Below, one piece after another: positions 46,515 to 55,364 of a stretch of DNA of 64,000 nucleotides. The notes below the pieces were generated by a model. That model had not been told where the DNA came from, did not search any database, and saw only the letters and a list, made by a program, of their open reading frames with translations. The stretch covers positions 31,351 through 95,350 of the forward strand of contig NZ_FMWO01000092.1 in the NCBI RefSeq assembly GCF_900103035.1. The letters are read 5' to 3'. The first letter of the stretch is position 1. Every line of letters starts with the position of its first letter. The position numbers and the translations under genes are program-made. This DNA is from Nitrosomonas mobilis (GTDB lineage Bacteria; Pseudomonadota; Gammaproteobacteria; Burkholderiales; Nitrosomonadaceae).

Positions 46515-47879
46515 ATGATGAAAACTCCTGAATTGCTCTTGCCTGCCGGCTCACTGGAAAAAATGCGCGCCGCTTATGCGTTTGGCGCCGATGCGGTGTA
46601 CGCAGGGCAGCCACGCTATTCCCTGCGTGCACGTAATAACGAATTTACATTACCGCAGATTCATGCCGGTATCGCCGAAGCACACCAGTTGGGCAAAAAA
46701 TTCTTTGTCACCAGTAACCTGATGCCGCATAACGCCAAGGTTAAGACTTATCTGGCTGACATGGAGACCGTGATTGCCTTACAACCTGATGCGTTGATCA
46801 TGGCGGATCCCGGGTTGATCATGTTGGTCAGAGAGAAATGGCCGGAAATACCCATTCATCTGTCGGTTCAAGCCAATACGGTCAACTATGCAGCAGTAAA
46901 ATTCTGGCAATCAATAGGATTAACCCGCGTGATTCTATCGCGCGAGTTATCGCTCGAAGAAATTCGTGAAATCCGTGAACTTTGTCCGGATATGGAGCTG
47001 GAAGTATTCGTGCATGGCGCCTTGTGTATTGCGTATTCCGGGCGTTGCCTGCTCTCTGGTTATTTCAATCACCGTGACCCCAACCAGGGAACCTGCACCA
47101 ATTCGTGTCGCTGGGATTACAAGGTCAAGAATGCCGTGGAAAGTGCCAGTGGTGACATTGAACCAGTTGAGCAGATCGATTTTGATTTCAATCAGGCGCT
47201 GTCGACTGCAAACTCAGCTTTAATGGATGGTAACCTCTCCATTCCCCGGCATCCCGCGGCAGACAAAGTCTATCTGATTGAAGAAGGACAACGGTCCGGC
47301 CAGTTGATGCCAATCATGGAGGATGAGCACGGCACCTACATCATGAATTCCAAGGATTTGCGTGCAGTGGAGCATGTTGCACAACTGACTGAAATCGGTA
47401 TTGATTCACTCAAAGTGGAGGGGCGCACCAAATCGGCTTATTACGTTGCACGCACTGCACAGGTCTACCGTCAGGCAATCGATGATGCCATTCAGCAACG
47501 TCCGTTTGACCCATCACTGCTGGCGCAACTGGAAGGGCTGGCCAATCGCGGCTACACAGACGGTTTTTACCAGCGCCATCATAGCCAGGAAACGCAGAAC
47601 TACCTGCGTGGTCATTCAGAATCCGCCCGCAGTCAGTATGTGGGTGATATTGAGCAGATTGATGCGGCCAATGGCATGGTTGAAGTGGCGGTCAAAAATC
47701 GTTTTGTGGTTGGCGATCGTCTTGAAATCGTGCATCCGGATGGGAATCGTATCATCCAGCTGAAAACCATGGAGGATCTACATGGTAACCCAATCACGGC
47801 TGCTCCCGGAAGCGGGCATAGGGTCAGAATTCCGCTGACGGGCAAAGTCAACAAAGCATTCGTTGCCCGTTTTCTTTGA
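46515..47879 (+). CDS. trhP: tRNA hydroxylation protein TrhP (peptidase U32 family, YegQ)
   Basis: 454 residues, highly like E. coli YegQ/TrhP, which with iron-sulfur chemistry and prephenate makes 5-hydroxyuridine at tRNA position 34. Features are ELLLPAGSLEKMRAAYAFGADAVYAG at the start, the U32 signature ELEVFVHGALCIAYSGRCLLSGYF and a cysteine group (CTNSCRW) expected to hold an Fe-S cluster. The C-terminal beta-domain begins near residue 370. The peptidase name is historical. Its TGA stop overlaps an in-frame ATG upstream of the lipoprotein start. Confidence 0.92.
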   Translation: MMKTPELLLPAGSLEKMRAAYAFGADAVYAGQPRYSLRARNNEFTLPQIHAGIAEAHQLGKKFFVTSNLMPHNAKVKTYLADMETVIALQPDALIMADPGLIMLVREKWPEIPIHLSVQANTVNYAAVKFWQSIGLTRVILSRELSLEEIREIRELCPDMELEVFVHGALCIAYSGRCLLSGYFNHRDPNQGTCTNSCRWDYKVKNAVESASGDIEPVEQIDFDFNQALSTANSALMDGNLSIPRHPAADKVYLIEEGQRSGQLMPIMEDEHGTYIMNSKDLRAVEHVAQLTEIGIDSLKVEGRTKSAYYVARTAQVYRQAIDDAIQQRPFDPSLLAQLEGLANRGYTDGFYQRHHSQETQNYLRGHSESARSQYVGDIEQIDAANGMVEVAVKNRFVVGDRLEIVHPDGNRIIQLKTMEDLHGNPITAAPGSGHRVRIPLTGKVNKAFVARFL

Positions 47880-47893
47880 GGGGGTTTCTCGAA

Positions 47894-48421
47894 ATGCGTT
47901 TTACTCTCTTGTTACTGTTTTTCCTTTTGACTGGTTGTGCCAGTGTAAAAGAACGAGGAATTCCAATTCCGGGTTCTGCTGACTGGCTGGAACAGGTTGA
48001 TATTGCTGCAAAGATACAGGACAATAATACCGTCGGTACCGAAATTGGCAGCCATGAGTGGATGCAGGCAATTGGTCATCAGTATGGACTCGTCGACGGG
48101 GATGGCCATGGGCCAGACCTTGGATCGAATGAATGGATCAACGCGCTGCACTACAAAGTTTTTAATAGGCAGTTACTTGCCACAGCAGATAAAGTTTATA
48201 TTTCTATTGATGGTGAACGTCTAGCGGTTTTCTTTGATAAATCCTCCACAGTCGCCACCATTATTTTCGCTGGTCGTAAAGTCATGTTACCTCAATCGGT
48301 TGCTGCTTCAGGCGTACGATTCAATCAGGATGAGAATGAAATTTTCTGGGTGAAGGGCAGGGCAGCTACCTACTGGAAACAAGGTAAAAAGATTTTTGAG
48401 GGTGCTGAGGAATGTCGCTAA
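47894..48421 (+). CDS. Lipoprotein with GSxxW repeats and MliC-like C-terminus
   Basis: 175 residues from ATG 47894, which gives a compact signal MRFTLLLLFFLLTGCAS with the lipobox LTGC. An ATG at 47876 would add six residues. The mature N-terminal half holds three copies of a short motif: GSADWLEQV, GSHEWMQAI, GSNEWINAL. The C-terminal part (ISIDGERLAVFFD to WKQGKKIFEGAEECR) resembles the MliC lysozyme-inhibitor fold, but with a single conserved cysteine at the end. Probably outer-membrane anchored. It follows trhP closely and may share its transcript. Confidence 0.7.
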   Translation: MRFTLLLLFFLLTGCASVKERGIPIPGSADWLEQVDIAAKIQDNNTVGTEIGSHEWMQAIGHQYGLVDGDGHGPDLGSNEWINALHYKVFNRQLLATADKVYISIDGERLAVFFDKSSTVATIIFAGRKVMLPQSVAASGVRFNQDENEIFWVKGRAATYWKQGKKIFEGAEECR

Positions 48422-48500
48422 GAGCCCGTCATAATTGTATAACTATTGCAAATTTATTGAGTAGAATGTCTTCCCCTGCCGTTTCTCTTTAGGTCAAGAC

Positions 48501-49094
48501 ATGCAACGCGGCAACTTCTCTAATCGTGCTGAGCATAACAATAGGCCGTACGTTGATAACATCATTCTAATTGGCCTGATGGGAGCTGGCAAGACGACGA
48601 TCGGTAAATTGCTCGCAAACAGCATGGGCAAAATCTTTATTGATTCAGATCACGAAATCCAGCGGCGTACCGGCGTAGATATTCCATTGATCTTTGAATT
48701 TGAAGGGGAAGCAGGTTTTCGTAAACGAGAGGTGGAAGTACTGCAGGACGTAGCACGGTTGTCCAATATTGTACTGGCAACCGGCGGAGGTGCAGTTTTG
48801 CGTGAAGAGAATCGTGAATTGTTACGAAAAAGTGGAACCGTCATTTATTTGCGTGTACCTGTCAATGAATTGAAACGCCGTACCCGTTTCGATAAAAACC
48901 GCCCCTTGCTGCAAACCGCTAATCCCCAGGCAAGATTGGTTGAGTTGTTCAATCAGCGCGATCCACTCTATCAGCAAACCGCCCACATCATTCTCGATAG
49001 TGGCCGGCAAAGTGTACGTGTGTTGGTGCAGACTCTAATAAAAAAATTGGAGGCGTACCATTTATCACGGCCTATTATGCCATCTAATGATTAA
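48501..49094 (+). CDS. aroK: Shikimate kinase
   Basis: Phosphorylates shikimate in chorismate synthesis. 197 residues with Walker A GLMGAGKTTIGKLLA (about 25-39), shikimate-binding DSDHEIQRRTGVDI, GEAGFRKREVEVL, LATGGGAVLREENRELL and the lid arginines TRFDKNRPLLQ. Aspartate 48 region and R residues are intact. aroB, its usual neighbour, does not follow. The stop is directly against a MITE-like repeat fragment and an IS21 remnant. Confidence 0.94.
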   Translation: MQRGNFSNRAEHNNRPYVDNIILIGLMGAGKTTIGKLLANSMGKIFIDSDHEIQRRTGVDIPLIFEFEGEAGFRKREVEVLQDVARLSNIVLATGGGAVLREENRELLRKSGTVIYLRVPVNELKRRTRFDKNRPLLQTANPQARLVELFNQRDPLYQQTAHIILDSGRQSVRVLVQTLIKKLEAYHLSRPIMPSND

Positions 49095-49095
49095 A

Positions 49096-49170
49096 TTATT
49101 GATATGTAAGGAAACATTTTTTGTGAGTAGCGAAATGTTATCGTATCGGAATATGAATCTTTAGGGGCGA
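49096..49170 (+). repeat. MITE-like repeat, truncated copy D
   Basis: About 75 bases matching the right half of copy B: ATTGATATGTAAGGAAACAT, TTTTTT, GTATCGGAATATGAATCTTT and AGGGGCGACC. The left half is absent. It starts one base after the aroK stop and joins an IS21 remnant. Confidence 0.6.
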
Positions 49171-49172
49171 CC

Positions 49173-49680
49173 ACCTGTTTTATCGGCTGGTGGTACAACT
49201 CAAGCAAGCCGGGCTGACACTGGGTGCAGTAACCGTCAATATCCATGTGCGTATTTGACTCAAAGACATCGCCAACGAACGTATTCGTGGTACGACGCAA
49301 GTGTGGCTTACCGAACGGATGCCCGATGAATACTTGCAACCGCTACCCGCTACCTGGCGATATACGAGCAACTCCTTGAGCAAATCTGCGATGAGCAAGG
49401 GGTGCCGACATAAAATCTCCAACACGAAAGAATACTGTTGCTATGTGAGACGCTCAACCTGCCGTGCGTGGCGCAGGCATTCCGATGGCCACACAGGAAG
49501 CCGCGCAGCAGGAAAACAGCCTATAGCGACTTCCTGGAAGGGCTACTCCGGACTGAGGCGGCAGGCAGGGCGCAGCGTAAGAAAACAAAACATGCTCAAC
49601 CGGTTGGCGGGCCTCCCAGCAATCAAGACACTAGAATCACCCTAATCGGAAAGCGCATTCCTTTTACAACCAGCATGTAG
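49173..49680 (+). mobile_element. IS21-family insertion sequence remnant
   Basis: Broken pieces of both IS21 genes on the plus strand. Around 49255-49365 the C-terminal part of IstA is seen (ANERIRGTTQVWLTERMPDEY, YLQPLPA). At about 49411-49640 the start of IstB is seen (QHERILLLCETLNLPC, then YSDFLEGLLRTEAAGRAQR, and in a shifted frame RLAGLPAIKTLE). Stops and frameshifts interrupt both, and the IstB ATPase core is gone. Confidence 0.75.
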
Positions 49681-50320
49681 CCTCCCACTTTTTCAAAATC
49701 GGCAGTCTATACGATGTATCAATGATCTCGTTTAATGCGGCAGAACCCTGTAATGTAATGCTGAAGATGATAACGTAAGGAATTACGATTGCTCAGATGA
49801 TGGCGTTGGGCGGTTACCTATAATTGGGAGCGAGGCACGTAGCAACAGTCATATCCCAAGCGTTTCATCGTAAACGTGGGCTACTCTCTTCGCCATACTG
49901 CGGTCCGAGAAACGCCCCACTTGCACCCTGTAGCCCTGTAGGCTTCCTCTCGCATACTGCGCCAATTGTACTTGCCATCTATCAAATCAGCTAGCGCAAT
50001 CATCAAACTTCTTACATCTCCGGCAGGCACCACCAAACCTGTACGCCCTTGGGTAAGCACCTTGTTCCAGTGGCTTCGACGACTTCAATCGCCTTGATCA
50101 CCTCAGGTTGATGCAGATACTCGATATACTACCGGTAGTGGGTGGGTGTAACAGCCGGACAAGCACATTCTAAACAAGATGCAACATGAATAGAAATTGT
50201 TGAGACCGTATTTATATTGATGATATATAAGTAAAAGATTTTGTTTTCTATGAGATATTGTAACTGTAACGAAATTCAAATTTCTAAATATACCCTGCAA
50301 ACTACAAGGGATTCCGTAAC
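49681..50320. other. Region between IS21 remnant and galE
   Basis: About 640 bases with no intact gene. It holds the glycosyltransferase remnant listed separately (minus strand), with AT-rich sequence next to galE that probably carries its promoter. Confidence 0.45.
49881..50110 (-). pseudogene. Glycosyltransferase (GT4-type) C-terminal remnant
   Basis: Minus-strand frame 50060-49881 reads VLTQGRTGLVVPAGDVRSLM and continues IALADLIDG...MREEAYRATG before a stop. This is the nucleotide-sugar end of a family 4 glycosyltransferase (consensus 'G.TGlLVppgD'). The preceding part continues in another frame (QPEVIKAIEVV). The rest of the gene is missing. Likely a relic of an exopolysaccharide cluster. 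Confidence 0.65.
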
Positions 50321-51334
50321 ATGATGATTTTGGTTACAGGTGGGGCGGGCTACATTGGCTCACACACATGCGTTGAGCTGCTAAATGAGGGGCATCAAGT
50401 TACGGTATTTGATAATTTCAGCAATAGCCAGCCCGAGGTGCTGGCACGGGTAGAGCGCATCACCGGCAAACAAATGCAGCTGTTTGAAGGCGACATACGC
50501 GACCGTGCTGCCTTGAGCGCCGTTTTACGCCAAAGTGATGCTAGTGCCGTGATTCACTTTGCCGGTTTAAAGGCGGTGGGCGAATCAGTTGTACAGCCGC
50601 TGGCCTACTATGACCACAATGTGGTGGGAACCATACGCTTGCTGGAAGCCATGACGGAACACGGCCTGAAGACGCTGGTATTTAGTTCATCTGCCACGGT
50701 GTATGGTGACCCGCAGTACTTGCCACTAACCGAAGACCATCCGCTGTCAGCGACTAACCCCTATGGGCAAACCAAGCTGGTGATCGAGAACATGCTGCGC
50801 GACCTCTACACCAGCGATCCAACCTGGCACATTAGCATCTTGCGCTATTTCAACCCGGTGGGTGCGCACGCCAGCGGGCTGATTGGTGAAAGTCCACAAG
50901 GTGTGCCCAACAACCTGATGCCATTTGTAGCGCAGGTAGCGGCGGGAAAACGTGAGTTTCTAAACGTATGGGGCAGAGACTATGCCACGCCTGACGGCAC
51001 CGGGGTGCGTGATTATGTTCACGTAGTCGATTTGGCATTGGGTCACTTAGCAGCTCTCAAGCACCTGCAAACCGGGACGCAATGCGTCGCAGTCAACTTG
51101 GGAACTGGCGTAGGCTACAGTGTGCTGGACATGGTGCGAGCCTTTGAGCAGGCTAGTGGCAAACAGGTAGCCTTCAGGATTTTACCTAGGCGTCCTGGTG
51201 ATGTAGCGGCCTGCTACGCCGACCCAGCACATTCCAAAGCCCTACTCGGTTGGCAAGCTAAGAGAGATCTACAAACTATGTGCCAAGATGCTTGGCGTTG
51301 GCAAAGCAGCAATCCCAATGGCTACGGCAATTAA
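50321..51334 (+). CDS. galE: UDP-glucose 4-epimerase
   Basis: Interconverts UDP-glucose and UDP-galactose for polysaccharide synthesis. 337 residues with the NAD-binding ILVTGGAGYIGSHTCVELL, catalytic serine region VFSSSATVYGDP and the YGQTK (YxxxK) motif, plus HISILRYFNPVGAHASG and DYVHVVDLALGHL, which are typical of GalE. Intact, although flanked by decayed genes on both sides. It may serve lipopolysaccharide as well as the broken exopolysaccharide cluster. Confidence 0.95.
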   Translation: MMILVTGGAGYIGSHTCVELLNEGHQVTVFDNFSNSQPEVLARVERITGKQMQLFEGDIRDRAALSAVLRQSDASAVIHFAGLKAVGESVVQPLAYYDHNVVGTIRLLEAMTEHGLKTLVFSSSATVYGDPQYLPLTEDHPLSATNPYGQTKLVIENMLRDLYTSDPTWHISILRYFNPVGAHASGLIGESPQGVPNNLMPFVAQVAAGKREFLNVWGRDYATPDGTGVRDYVHVVDLALGHLAALKHLQTGTQCVAVNLGTGVGYSVLDMVRAFEQASGKQVAFRILPRRPGDVAACYADPAHSKALLGWQAKRDLQTMCQDAWRWQSSNPNGYGN

Positions 51335-52021
51335 TTTCGGCGTGTGCTAAACGCTACACCAAAAGTATCTATGTACTAAAGTTTCACGCTCTTTTTCTAT
51401 GAACCGATGATTCAATTCTCTGGACTTTTTAGACTAACGGTTTTTGTTGTATTTCTATCAAATAACTGTATTTATTCACCTTCCAAAATATTTAAAAAAA
51501 AACACTTGGCAGGTTTTTGGGCGAGAAAAATTTAATTTAATACCTCACAACCAAATCTCCGTTATATACCCACCGCACTTCAAATTTTGGTTTCTATGTG
51601 ACACGAACATTTGTATTTATTGAGAAATAAAGAATATAACTGCAAAAATTTGACTAACAGACCATCTTTAATTTCAAACACCCCATTAGACTCTATAGAT
51701 TTGACGACGTGCAGCTGGTCTACTACAGCCCCTTGAAATAAAAATATGGATGATTTTCTTTATAGCCCCAGTTCTTATAGGGGATTAGTTCTCTTTTTCA
51801 ATATCCTCCAAATACTTGTTATAGAGAGCATTACCTGAACTGCCAGCTATGGGCATCATGTAATTCGGAATACTAAAAGCAACTATATTATGTGAAAACT
51901 TACTTGCCATTTGACGCTGCCAGTTGATTCTGAACAATTCAGCAGGAACCGCGTGAAATTCTTTTTTATTGACGCGTTGTACAACGCCATCTGGATGGGA
52001 CCACAACCTTAATCCGCGAGA
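51335..52021. other. AT-rich stretch without a clear gene
   Basis: About 690 bases. A minus-strand open frame ending at 51785 has about 75 codons with balanced composition (RLWSHPDGVVQRVNKKEF, FRINWQRQMASKFSHN) that may be the tail of a lost gene, but I do not recognise it, and it runs antisense into epsF sequence. No repeat copy was found here. Confidence 0.4.
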
Positions 52022-53269
52022 ATGATTGTACCGTTGGTTGCACAAGACCTTGAGCTGAATGCGATACCAGGCTATGTGCCTTTGAAGCTGATGCTGGAAT
52101 ATGTGGCAACTCAGAGCGATGTGATTGCCAGTCATCATGTCGCTCTCAAGGTGGTAGAAAAACTAAGACTCGACGAAGGTTCGCTCCTGACAAAAGACTT
52201 TGAAAAAACCAAACAATCTGGAAACTTCAGTGACTGGGCTGCAGACTTGTTTTTGGAGAAACATTTGGATGTTAGACATTTACATGGAACCAGTCTAGTG
52301 GAAGTCAACTTTACGTTTATTGACCCACAATTTGCCACGATTGCAGCTAATGCCTTCATTGATGCATATATAGATACCAGTATCGAAATGCGTGTCCAGC
52401 CAGCAAAACTGAGTGTCGACTGGCTCGACTTGCAAATAGCCTCATTGCGAGAGCATCTGGAGCGAGCGCAATCCGTGCTTTCTACCTATGAACAACTACA
52501 TGGTATCGTCGCGACTGATAATAATCATTTTGATATAGAAAATACTCGTCTGTCTGATCTATCGAGGTAGTTGGTGGATAGCCAGAGACGCACTAGCGAA
52601 TTGCAATCCAGAAAAAATCTGCTGGCAACCATGGATGATAAAGTGGGAGAAACTCAATCTTTACAGGAGGTGTTGAGTAGTTATTTGATCCAGTCGTTAA
52701 AGTCGAAATTAGCACGCGCAGACGCTAGTTTTGCTGAATTAGCCAAGCGAGTTGGTAAAAATCATCCACTATATAAGCAAGCTAAAGCTGAAGTTAACAG
52801 CCTTCAACAGAAACTTCGGTCAGAAATCAAAATGGTGCTAAGCAGCATCAACAGTGAAGCCACCTCTTCTATTCAGCGTGACAGTTTATTGGCAATAAGC
52901 ATTGGCTGAACAGAAAGCCAAAGTATTGAAGCTAAAAGAACAGTATGATGAAATAGCGATGTATAAGCGTGAGGTCGAAAACGCTCAGCGGGCATACGAT
53001 GTTGCCATGCAGCGTGCGGGACAAACCAGAATGGAAAGCGAAATGAATCAAACGAATATCTCTGTCCTGAATTCTGCTTTACCACCCTCAAAACACACTA
53101 AGCCAAGATTACTACTGAATATGATTTCATCGATTTTCCTTGGAACTATGCTAGTGTGGGCTCTGCATTATTAGCAGAATTGATGGATCGTAGAGTGTGA
53201 TCTGCCTTTGATGTTTCTGAAACGTTGGATATTCCTGTTTTCGTTGTAGCTTCCGCCTCTGGACGCTGA
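52022..53269 (+). pseudogene. epsF-like chain-length determinant, degraded
   Basis: Remains of an EpsF/Wzz-type polysaccharide chain-length regulator. Order along the strand: ATQSDVIASHHVALKVVEKL; ANAFIDAYIDTSIEMRVQP; an in-frame TAG at 52568 (DLSR-stop-LVDSQ); coiled coil with RVGKNHPLYKQAKAEV; a frameshift near 52900; EQYDEIAMYKREVENAQRAY and the C-terminal membrane helix near 53110-53160; a second frameshift near 53155; then ALLAELMDRRV, a TGA, and SAFDVSETLDIPVFVVAS ending at 53267. The N-terminal membrane helix is missing. Both stops fit single C-to-T changes (CAG and CGA codons). Confidence 0.88.
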
Positions 53270-53381
53270 ATTGTCGGCAAATTGTCTAATTCTAACAACA
53301 CACAGCGCCAAATTTAATCACTTCAAGTAAATTAAAAATGCTCTAGCCGCTAGGTGCCAAATCTCTAGCGCAGATGAGTGT
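53270..53381. other. Gap between epsF pseudogene and the fusion gene
   Basis: About 110 bases with no gene. The two flanking units converge here. No clear terminator hairpin was found. Confidence 0.35.
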
Positions 53382-55289
53382 CTAAGTTTGGGGATATATC
53401 AGGTTGATTGCTGCAAGTGGTTTCTTTTCTCCCATTGGCGCATAAGCACCGTAAGCAGATAACTCAGCAGGTGGAACATAACCTATTACTGACCCCAGTT
53501 CACTCAAACGAACGCCTTGCCTTACCAGATAAAGAATGTATGTTTGGCGTAATTTTTCAGAGAGGCTGATGGGAGAAAAGCCGGCGTCGATTTGTAAGCA
53601 ATCCAGCAATGCTTGCAAATCCGCAACATTCAGGTTTTTGCCCGCTGAATCAGTCAGGCTGTATCCATGCGCGCCATGTAAACGCTTTAAGACGGGATGC
53701 AGCGGTACCTTTCTGGGTGAATCGCCCTGAATGATCAGATAGTTTTGCTCGAGATCGAAACTACCTGCCCGTAGTTCGGTAATTTCGTTGAGGCTCAAGC
53801 CGCTGAGCAATAGCAGCAATAATTGCTTCTCCTTAACATTTGCTGCCTGAAAAAGCTTATTGATCTGGTCATCGGGTAGTGCGGCAACTACTGGTTGCTG
53901 CGTGATGGCCTGTATCGTTTGTGCCTTCTTCGCAAGCACATTTTGTGGCGCGCGCAGCGCGTCAAGAATAGGGCGAGGTAGGTTTTCCTCATCATGCATG
54001 TGTACATCAGATAGATGAATGGCAATTCTTTCCTGCTCCTCGCGTGTTAAAAACCTAACCAGCCATACAGCAGCCAATCCGAGAAATAGCGAGACCATCA
54101 GAGCGATCAGCGCATCACGCTGATAATCCGGTTTGATTGGAACAAGGGGAAGAAAAGCGCGCTCAATGACATCTACGTAAGGGTATTTCCCTGTGTGCCG
54201 CGTTTCAATCTGCGCCAGGCGATCCTGCGTATCCCGATAAAGCTGTTCCAGCGCTTCCAGGTCATTTTTCAGAGCATCATGCTCGGTAAAACGAGAGGTG
54301 AATTCCGCTGCCTGTTGGCGATGGTCTTTTAGTTGTTGCTGAATGACGCTTGCGGTTTGCCGGGCAGCGGCATATTCCTGCTGAGCATCAGTCAGAACGG
54401 TCGCCTGACCTTTTTGGCGCATAGTGAGAATTTCTTTTTCCAGCGCTGCCAGTTTTTCTGGAATAACCTTAAGTGAAGGCGTTAGCGCCATGAATTCTCG
54501 GGTATATTGCCGATCAAGCTCTTCCAGTTCCTCCCGCAATTCCTGTGCCCGTTTTTCCAGTGTACTCAAGGTTCGTGAATCATTTTGCGGAACAACGGTT
54601 TCTCCTCGCTCGATTGCTTTGCGAATGGCATCTAGTCTGGATTTTGCCTTTACTTCTTCTTCACTGGCGGTATTGAGTGCGTCATTGAGGCCCTTAAGTC
54701 TAGCCAGTGCTTCATTTTCCTCCCGTCCCGTCGAAATGATTGCATACTGCTGTCTGAACTGTGCCAACTCCATTCGCTTTTGCTCGATCTTTTCATTCAG
54801 GCCGGATAATTCATCCTGAACAGCCTGTTTGGTTGTTCCAGTAGAATTGGCGACTTCCTCGGCGCGCGCAGCCAAATAAACATCGATCCAAGCATTGATC
54901 AGTACGGGTAGCAACGCAGGTTCTGCTCCTTCGGCAATCATTTCCACTAGATTGGTGTCAGCCACTGGACGCACATCAAGCATGGCCCGAATCGCGGCAG
55001 GAGTTAAATTAGCCGGGTACTCGCTGTCTGTATCCTGCAACTTGCGCGCAGTACCAGTCAGTAATTCGGAACCGAGCAATACCTGGCGCTGGATAGTGAC
55101 GTGCTGGATATCCGCTTCCCGACTGATTTGATCAATCGCTGTTCTTGGAACAGTCAACAGCGTAGCGTAACTTTGATAAATTGCAGGCCGTGAAAAAACA
55201 TAACTCATCGAGATCACAAGCACGACCAGAAACGTGACCAGAAAAATCGTCAGTCTATTAGGTTTAAGCCAATCCAAGAATCTAAGCAT
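53382..55289 (-). CDS. Wzz-type chain-length regulator fused to recombinase-like domain
   Basis: A 635-residue intact protein. Residues 1-430 are a typical Wzz/GumC unit: helix 1 (about 14-33), a periplasmic head (TLLTVPRTAIDQ), long coiled coils (about 150-365), and helix 2 (about 392-414) after the proline-rich LPLVPIKPDYQRD. Residues about 470-620 resemble a tyrosine-recombinase catalytic core: LLLLLSGLSLNEITELRAGSFD, QGDSPRKVPLHPVL, KLRQTYILYLVRQGVRLSELGSVIGY, AYGAY. The first catalytic arginine (normally GLRxSE) is leucine, and the HxxR and LGH histidines are replaced (SEKLR, IGY), so catalysis is unlikely. It has no tyrosine-kinase domain. It probably sets polymer length or assembles a cytoplasmic partner. 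The second domain's role is unknown. Confidence 0.75.
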   Translation of the reverse strand: MLRFLDWLKPNRLTIFLVTFLVVLVISMSYVFSRPAIYQSYATLLTVPRTAIDQISREADIQHVTIQRQVLLGSELLTGTARKLQDTDSEYPANLTPAAIRAMLDVRPVADTNLVEMIAEGAEPALLPVLINAWIDVYLAARAEEVANSTGTTKQAVQDELSGLNEKIEQKRMELAQFRQQYAIISTGREENEALARLKGLNDALNTASEEEVKAKSRLDAIRKAIERGETVVPQNDSRTLSTLEKRAQELREELEELDRQYTREFMALTPSLKVIPEKLAALEKEILTMRQKGQATVLTDAQQEYAAARQTASVIQQQLKDHRQQAAEFTSRFTEHDALKNDLEALEQLYRDTQDRLAQIETRHTGKYPYVDVIERAFLPLVPIKPDYQRDALIALMVSLFLGLAAVWLVRFLTREEQERIAIHLSDVHMHDEENLPRPILDALRAPQNVLAKKAQTIQAITQQPVVAALPDDQINKLFQAANVKEKQLLLLLLSGLSLNEITELRAGSFDLEQNYLIIQGDSPRKVPLHPVLKRLHGAHGYSLTDSAGKNLNVADLQALLDCLQIDAGFSPISLSEKLRQTYILYLVRQGVRLSELGSVIGYVPPAELSAYGAYAPMGEKKPLAAINLIYPQT

Positions 55290-55364
55290 GGAATTACCTC
55301 CCTTCCTGTCGGTTGCATAGCCTTGGCCTGTATCATTATTCTTTTCTGTTTATTTACGCTTTCA

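Noticed and set aside
51785..52138. 117-codon minus-strand open frame
   Set aside because: Its 5' part is antisense to the epsF pseudogene and the remainder has no recognised family; kept only as a note for the intergenic stretch.
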